From positions 1-40,434 of the forward strand of contig CANRGO010000011.1 of assembly GCA_947630125.1 (NCBI GenBank): a stretch of 40,434 bases of DNA, read 5' to 3'. This DNA is from an uncultured Lachnospiraceae bacterium. GTDB taxonomy: Bacteria; Bacillota; Clostridia; Lachnospirales; Lachnospiraceae. Both the position numbers and the translations under genes were made by a program. The notes under the pieces were generated by a model. The model worked only from the letters and a program-made list of their open reading frames with translations, did no database searches and had not been told where the DNA came from. Below are positions 35,634 to 40,434 of this stretch, piece by piece (the stretch's first letter is position 1; each line of letters starts with the position of its first letter).

Positions 35634-35662
35634 ATTATAGCACAATCGAACATATGTTTCAA
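35634..35662 (-). promoter_or_regulatory. ruvAB promoter with SOS (LexA) box
   Basis: On the minus strand TTGAAA (35657-35662), 17 bases, TATAAT (35634-35639) preceded by TGC. The LexA/DinR box CGAACATATGTTTC (plus strand, 35647-35660) matches the Firmicute consensus CGAACRNRYGTTYG at 13 of 14 positions and overlaps the -35 and spacer, where LexA would block RNA polymerase. Confidence 0.85.
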
Positions 35663-35682
35663 CTTTATAATTTTCTTTTAAG

Positions 35683-35723
35683 AAAAAAAAGGGAACCAGA
35701 TTGTATAACTTCTGGTTCCTTTT
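35683..35723 (-). terminator. leuCD terminator
   Basis: On the minus strand GGAACCAGA, a ten-base loop, TCTGGTTCC makes a 9-bp stem, followed by CTTTTTTTTCTT. It separates leuD from ruvA. Confidence 0.9.
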
Positions 35724-35745
35724 CTATATTCAAATATCTGTATAA

Positions 35746-36237
35746 TTATGAATTTTTTTGATTGATGTAAGGGATTAAACCTTCCGCTTTTATAATTTTT
35801 TGCATGAACTCTGGAAAAGGTTGTCCTTGATAGGTTTCATTTTTTGTTATATTAACAATCACACCTGTTTGGAAGTCAACTTCTACTTCATCTCCTGCTT
35901 CAATTCGATTTGCAGCTTCCTTACATTCCACAATCGGTAAGCCAATATTAATCGAGTTTCTATAAAAAATTCTTGCAAAGGTTTCAGCGATTACACAACT
36001 CACACCGGCTGCTTTTATGGCAATTGGGGCATGTTCTCGTGATGAACCACAGCCAAAATTCTTGGTAGCAACAATTAAATCACCCTTCTTAACATTTTTC
36101 ACAAAATCCTTATCGATATCTTCCATACAGTGACTTGCTAATTCCATATAATCTGTGGTATTTAAATATCTTGCAGGAATTATTACGTCTGTATCTACAT
36201 TATCTCCATATTTAAAAACGTGACCATTTGCTTTCAT
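35746..36237 (-). CDS. leuD: 3-isopropylmalate dehydratase small subunit LeuD
   Basis: LeuD is the swivelling small subunit of isopropylmalate isomerase, which converts 2- to 3-isopropylmalate in leucine synthesis. The ATG at 36237 gives 163 residues and the typical opening [26 protein letters not shown], with GGAG 6 bases upstream; an ATG 24 bases earlier overlaps nothing useful. The conserved block [20 protein letters not shown] follows, then [19 protein letters not shown]. It is the second gene of leuCD, 32 bases after leuC. Confidence 0.97.
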   Translation of the reverse strand: MKANGHVFKYGDNVDTDVIIPARYLNTTDYMELASHCMEDIDKDFVKNVKKGDLIVATKNFGCGSSREHAPIAIKAAGVSCVIAETFARIFYRNSINIGLPIVECKEAANRIEAGDEVEVDFQTGVIVNITKNETYQGQPFPEFMQKIIKAEGLIPYINQKNS

Positions 36238-36269
36238 TATTCTCTCCATTCTGTGTTTCAATACACTCT

Positions 36270-37532
36270 TTATAATTGTTCTGGACTGGATATTGTTCCT
36301 GTGATTGCACTTGCGGCAGCTATTGCAGGGCTAGCAAGATAAATCTCAGAGGTTACATGACCCATTCTTCCAACAAAATTACGATTTGTAGTGGAAACAC
36401 ATTTTTCTTCCTCTGCCAAAACACCCATATGTCCTCCTAAACAGGGTCCACAGGTTGGTGTACTTACAATTGCACCGGCTTCAATAAAGGTTTTTATATA
36501 GCCTTCTTTCATCGCATCTAAATAAATTTGTTGAGTTGCTGGAATTACGATGCAGCGTAAGCCTTTTTTAACTTTATGTCCTTCAAAAACCTTTGCTGCA
36601 ATTCTCAAATCATCAAGACGCCCATTGGTGCATGAACCGATTACAACCTGATCAATCTTAAATTGTTCTGTGATTTCGTCGATTGTTTTTGTATTTTCAG
36701 GTAAGTGTGGAAATGCTATCGTGGATCTCAAAGTACTTAAATCTATCAGAATTTCTCTTTCATATTCTGCATCCGCATCAGCTTCATAAACCACATATGA
36801 TCTTGTAGAATGATCCTGCATATAGGTTATTGCCACTTCATCCACAGGGAAAATACCATTTTTTGCTCCTGCTTCAATTGCCATATTTGCAATAGTAAAT
36901 CGATCATCCATGGTTAAATTTTTAATTCCGTCTCCCATGAATTCCATCGATTTATATAAGGCTCCATCTACACCAATCTTTCCAATGATATGTAAAATAA
37001 CATCTTTACCACTGACCCAAGGATTTAATTTTCCAGTAATGTTAAATTTAATTGCACTTGGAACTTTAAACCAGGCCTTACCCGTTGCCATACCTGCAGC
37101 CATGTCGGTACTTCCAACACCTGTTGAAAACGCTCCCAAAGCACCATATGTACAGGTATGAGAGTCAGCTCCAATAATAACATCACCCGCAACTGTTAAC
37201 CCTTTTTCAGGAAGAAGTGCATGTTCAATTCCCATTTCTCCAACCTCAAAATAATTGGTTATCTCATTTTGATATGCAAATTCCCTCATACATTTAGAAT
37301 TTTGTGCAGATTTTATATCTTTATTTGGTGCAAAATGATCTGGAACCAAAGCGATTTTATCTTTATCGAAAACCCCTGAAAGTTTCATTTTTTCCATTTC
37401 TTTAATAGCAACCGGACTTGTTATATCATTTCCTAAAACCATATCTAAATTTGCTTCGATTAATTGCCCTGCAACTACACTCTCTAAATTAGCATGTGCT
37501 GCAAGTATTTTCTGTGTCATTGTCATTCCCAT
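36270..37532 (-). CDS. leuC: 3-isopropylmalate dehydratase large subunit LeuC
   Basis: LeuC carries the 4Fe-4S cluster and active site of isopropylmalate isomerase. At 420 residues it is the short type common in Clostridia and archaea (about 420, versus ~465 in E. coli). Visible motifs are [46 protein letters not shown], and the cluster cysteines in VIGSCTNGR and [21 protein letters not shown] lies 9 bases before the first ATG, with two more Met codons following. Downstream is leuD; upstream is the divergent lysR regulator, which probably controls it. leuA and leuB are not in the window. Confidence 0.97.
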   Translation of the reverse strand: MGMTMTQKILAAHANLESVVAGQLIEANLDMVLGNDITSPVAIKEMEKMKLSGVFDKDKIALVPDHFAPNKDIKSAQNSKCMREFAYQNEITNYFEVGEMGIEHALLPEKGLTVAGDVIIGADSHTCTYGALGAFSTGVGSTDMAAGMATGKAWFKVPSAIKFNITGKLNPWVSGKDVILHIIGKIGVDGALYKSMEFMGDGIKNLTMDDRFTIANMAIEAGAKNGIFPVDEVAITYMQDHSTRSYVVYEADADAEYEREILIDLSTLRSTIAFPHLPENTKTIDEITEQFKIDQVVIGSCTNGRLDDLRIAAKVFEGHKVKKGLRCIVIPATQQIYLDAMKEGYIKTFIEAGAIVSTPTCGPCLGGHMGVLAEEEKCVSTTNRNFVGRMGHVTSEIYLASPAIAAASAITGTISSPEQL

Positions 37533-37560
37533 TATTTTGTACCTCCCTTTAAATTAAATT

Positions 37561-37635
37561 TATCATAACATAATTCAAATATTTTATCCTATATGAATTT
37601 TTCATGTTTAACATAACTATATGTTATGATATACT
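37561..37635. promoter_or_regulatory. Divergent leuC / lysR control region with symmetric repeats
   Basis: The 12-mer TATCATAACATA (37561-37572) recurs in inverted orientation as TATGTTATGATA at 37620-37631. Between them, near the middle, ATGAATTTTTCAT (37593-37605) is another inverted repeat. The right copy is part of CATAAC-N5-GTTATG, which fits the LysR T-N11-A pattern. For lysR, TTTAAC (37607-37612), 17 bases, TATACT (37630-37635) is a candidate promoter overlapping the right copy. For leuC a TATGAT -10 falls in the left copy, with no good -35, as expected for an activator-dependent promoter. Confidence 0.6.
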
Positions 37636-37680
37636 CTGTTTAAACCTTACTTATTGTTATACTTAGTCAAAGGAGCACCT

Positions 37681-38583
37681 ATGGAACTTTCTTTCAATCA
37701 CTACTATATTTTTTATAAAACAGCACTTACAAAAAATATTTCCAAAACAGCAAAAGAATTATATCTTTCCCAGCCAGCCGTTAGTAAGTCTATTTCTCGA
37801 TTAGAGGATCACTTAAACTGCCTTCTATTTAACCGCTCTACCAAAGGCGTAACGCTTACAAAGCAAGGAGAGCTTTTGTATATGGCAACCGAAAAAGCCT
37901 TTCGCGCATTTGCAGAAGGCGAAGATCAAATTCGTCAAACTCTGCATACTCCCTTACTGGAATTAAACATCGGCTGTAGCACCACCTTATGCAAACATAT
38001 TTTAGTTCCTTATTTAAAAGAATTTACCAGATTGTATCCAAACATTAAAATATCCATCCTTTCTAATCCGACGATGGAGTGTATTTCATTACTTGAGGAA
38101 GGGAAAATTGATCTTGGTCTAATTGGTACACAAATAAAACAAAAACATCTACAGTACTATGAAATTTCGGAAATTCAGGATACGTTTATAGCTTCCAAAA
38201 ATTATCTGAGTCAGTATCCATATTCTTTTACAACTACTTCTGATTTTTCAAATATAACCTTTATGATGCTTAATCAAGGTAATTTAACCAGAAAATATGT
38301 GGATGATTATTTGAAGCAAAAAGGAAGTCCAATCCAAAAAATTATGGAAGTTACCAGCATGGATTTACTGATAGATTTTGCAAAAGCAGATCTTGGAATT
38401 GCCTGTATGATAAAAGAATTTGTTTCAAAAGAACTGGAGGAAGGTTCTTTAATTGAAATACCAATGCAATTTTCAATTCCCAAACGAAAGGTTGGTTTTG
38501 TTACAAAATCCAGTTCAGAAACCAAACAAGCCTTGGCCTTATTTATGGATTTTTATGCATTTTATATTAATAAAAAGAGCTGA
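37681..38583 (+). CDS. LysR family transcriptional regulator, probably of leuCD
   Basis: The ATG at 37681 is preferred (300 residues), with AAGGAG 5 bases upstream; an upstream TTG has no RBS. An N-terminal winged helix-turn-helix (residues about 5-62) carries the LysR signature NISKTAKELYLSQPAVSKSISRLEDHLNCLLFNRS. The co-inducer domain follows, with NIGCSTTLCKHILVPYLKEFTRLYP and LLEEGKIDLGLIGT. It is divergent from leuCD and adjoins inverted repeats with LysR-type spacing, so it likely regulates leuCD and itself. A small-molecule inducer such as a leucine-pathway intermediate is plausible but inferred. It is transcribed on the opposite strand to nearly all its neighbours and ends in a shared terminator with ilvC. 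Confidence 0.88.
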   Translation: MELSFNHYYIFYKTALTKNISKTAKELYLSQPAVSKSISRLEDHLNCLLFNRSTKGVTLTKQGELLYMATEKAFRAFAEGEDQIRQTLHTPLLELNIGCSTTLCKHILVPYLKEFTRLYPNIKISILSNPTMECISLLEEGKIDLGLIGTQIKQKHLQYYEISEIQDTFIASKNYLSQYPYSFTTTSDFSNITFMMLNQGNLTRKYVDDYLKQKGSPIQKIMEVTSMDLLIDFAKADLGIACMIKEFVSKELEEGSLIEIPMQFSIPKRKVGFVTKSSSETKQALALFMDFYAFYINKKS

Positions 38584-38605
38584 CATGTTACTGTCAGCTC
38601 TTTGT
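38574..38605. terminator. Terminator between lysR and ilvC (bidirectional)
   Basis: AAAGAGCTGACA, loop TGTTAC, TGTCAGCTCTTT forms a 12-bp stem containing the lysR stop codon (38581-38583). It ends just before the ilvC stop codon (38607). T-rich runs follow on both strands. Confidence 0.9.
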
Positions 38606-38606
38606 T

Positions 38607-39647
<1,041 letters not shown>

Positions 39648-39686
39648 TTATAACTGAAAGGTTACCCTAAGAGCTAACTATTTTAT

Positions 39687-40190
39687 TTAGTATTCTAAAA
39701 ACGTAACATTATCTATTCCTCGACTAAGACCAGCAATTCCAGTTCTCGCCAACTCTAAAATTTCATAACCATCTAAAAGATTTAAGAAAGCAGCAATCTT
39801 ATCCTGCGTCCCTGTCAATTCAATAATCAAACTATTTGTAGCAAAATCGATAACTTTTGCACGAAAAATATCTGCAGTCGCTATGATACTTTGTCTTTGT
39901 TCTGCCGATACTTTAACTTTGATTAATGCCAATTCTCTATATACGCTACATTCCGGACATAACTCTTTAATATCTCTTACATCCACAAGTTTATCCAGTT
40001 GTTTTTCAATTTGTTCCAGAATGATATCATCTCCACTGGCAACAATTGTAATTCTTGTAAATCTTGGATCTGCAGTAACACCTGCAGTAATGCTTTCAAT
40101 ATTATAACCTCTTCTGCTGAACAAACCAGATATTCTGCTAAGTACGCCAGAAGTATTATCTACTAGTAGTTGAAAAACTTTTTTCTGCAT
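39687..40190 (-). CDS. ilvN: Acetolactate synthase small subunit IlvN/IlvH
   Basis: This is the regulatory subunit of acetohydroxyacid synthase, which usually confers valine feedback inhibition. The 167-residue protein has an N-terminal ACT domain, FQLLVDNTSGVLSRISGLFSRRGYNIESITAG, then RITIVASGDD and IEKQLDKLVDVRDI, and a C-terminal domain with SLIIELTGTQDKIAAFLNLL and LELARTGIAGLSRG. The large subunit IlvB is not in the window. It precedes ilvC. A second, similar gene lies upstream (40277-40434). The RBS is GGAGT, 4 bases before the start. Confidence 0.96.
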   Translation of the reverse strand: MQKKVFQLLVDNTSGVLSRISGLFSRRGYNIESITAGVTADPRFTRITIVASGDDIILEQIEKQLDKLVDVRDIKELCPECSVYRELALIKVKVSAEQRQSIIATADIFRAKVIDFATNSLIIELTGTQDKIAAFLNLLDGYEILELARTGIAGLSRGIDNVTFLEY

Positions 40191-40204
40191 AAGTACTCCA
40201 ATCT

Positions 40205-40238
40205 ATGTGTTTGGTCAATTGTTCCTTCAAAAACACAT
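40205..40238 (-). promoter_or_regulatory. Intercistronic hairpin upstream of ilvN
   Basis: ATGTGTTT and AAACACAT (8 bp, perfect) enclose an 18-base loop. It lies between the two ilvN-like genes, just before the ilvN ribosome-binding site, and has no T-run, so it is not a terminator. It might be an RNA-stability or processing element. Confidence 0.35.
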
Positions 40239-40276
40239 CCAACAATATCAAGTTAGACTTTTCACATTTTAGCAAG

Positions 40277-40434
40277 TTATTGCGTAAAAGTCAACCTATT
40301 ATCTGACTCATGGCATTTCTGTAATGCAAGTGTACCGGTTCTAGCCACTTCCACTATACTAATCCCTTGTAGCATTTGAATCAGCAATTGCGTTTTTTCT
40401 GGAATATCACATATTTGTATCATCATAAGGTTTT
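40277..40434 (-). CDS. C-terminal end of a second acetolactate synthase small-subunit-like protein (partial)
   Basis: Reading from the window edge to a TAA at 40277-40279, the last 52 codons are visible. The protein end contains DIPEKTQLLIQMLQGISIVEVARTGTLALQKC, which aligns with the end of the adjacent IlvN (DKIAAFLNLLDGYEILELARTGIAGLSRG). So two ilvN-like genes lie in tandem. The upstream part, start codon and total length are outside the window, so a fusion to another domain cannot be excluded. It ends 86 bases before the downstream ilvN ATG. Confidence 0.72.
   Translation of the reverse strand, partial: NLMMIQICDIPEKTQLLIQMLQGISIVEVARTGTLALQKCHESDNRLTFTQ

Overview
The window is about 40 kb of AT-rich chromosomal DNA that reads like core genome of an anaerobic, low-GC, spore-forming Firmicute in the class Clostridia, most plausibly a Lachnospiraceae member. 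The basis is the gene families and their order: short HisG with HisZ, an asp23/fakA/recG neighbourhood divergent from rpmB, gerW next to a DUF2953 gene, strong AGGAGG-type ribosome-binding sites, and some TTG and GTG starts. I see no rRNA, tRNA, CRISPR array, insertion sequence or prophage. No gene-free stretch exceeds about 300 bases.

Layout, left to right; nearly everything is on the minus strand. Positions 1-1479 hold a truncated TIGR03960-type radical SAM protein. Positions 1558-6702 hold a histidine operon read in the order hisZ-hisG-hisD-hisB-hisIE behind a near-consensus promoter. It lacks hisA, hisF, hisH and hisC, and its HisIE carries a degenerate HisF-like N-terminal domain. Positions 6811-12428 hold a housekeeping run: recU, an RluA-type pseudouridine synthase, an SDR, a YgiQ-type radical SAM protein, a HAD phosphatase and an RsuA-type pseudouridine synthase. 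Positions 12492-18467 hold a coiled-coil protein, coaD, rsmD and a type IIA topoisomerase pair that looks like ParC/ParE rather than gyrase. Positions 18640-23712 hold degV, recG, fakA and asp23. FakA (DAK2) and a DegV protein together suggest a fatty-acid kinase system.

The plus-strand rpmB follows, then a minus-strand group (108-residue unknown, DUF2953, GerW, C-terminal J-domain protein) that may be sporulation-linked. Next come a plus-strand HD-GYP protein whose HD histidine is replaced by tyrosine, a NUDIX hydrolase, and a 998-residue single-chain fusion of a FtsW/RodA glycosyltransferase to a class B penicillin-binding protein, preceded by a U32 protein. Positions 33461-35588 hold zapA and ruvAB, the latter with a LexA (SOS) box in its promoter. 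The right end is branched-chain amino acid biosynthesis: leuCD divergent from a LysR regulator with a symmetric candidate operator array, then ilvC, ilvN and the 3' end of a second ilvN-like gene.

The most noteworthy items are the FtsW-PBP fusion, the HisF-like/HisIE fusion with Asp11 replaced by Tyr, the Tyr-Asp HD-GYP protein, the leuC/lysR inverted-repeat array, the ruvAB SOS box and the tandem ilvN-like genes. No obviously new multi-gene defence or mobile system is visible. All family calls come from reading motifs by eye, without database searches.
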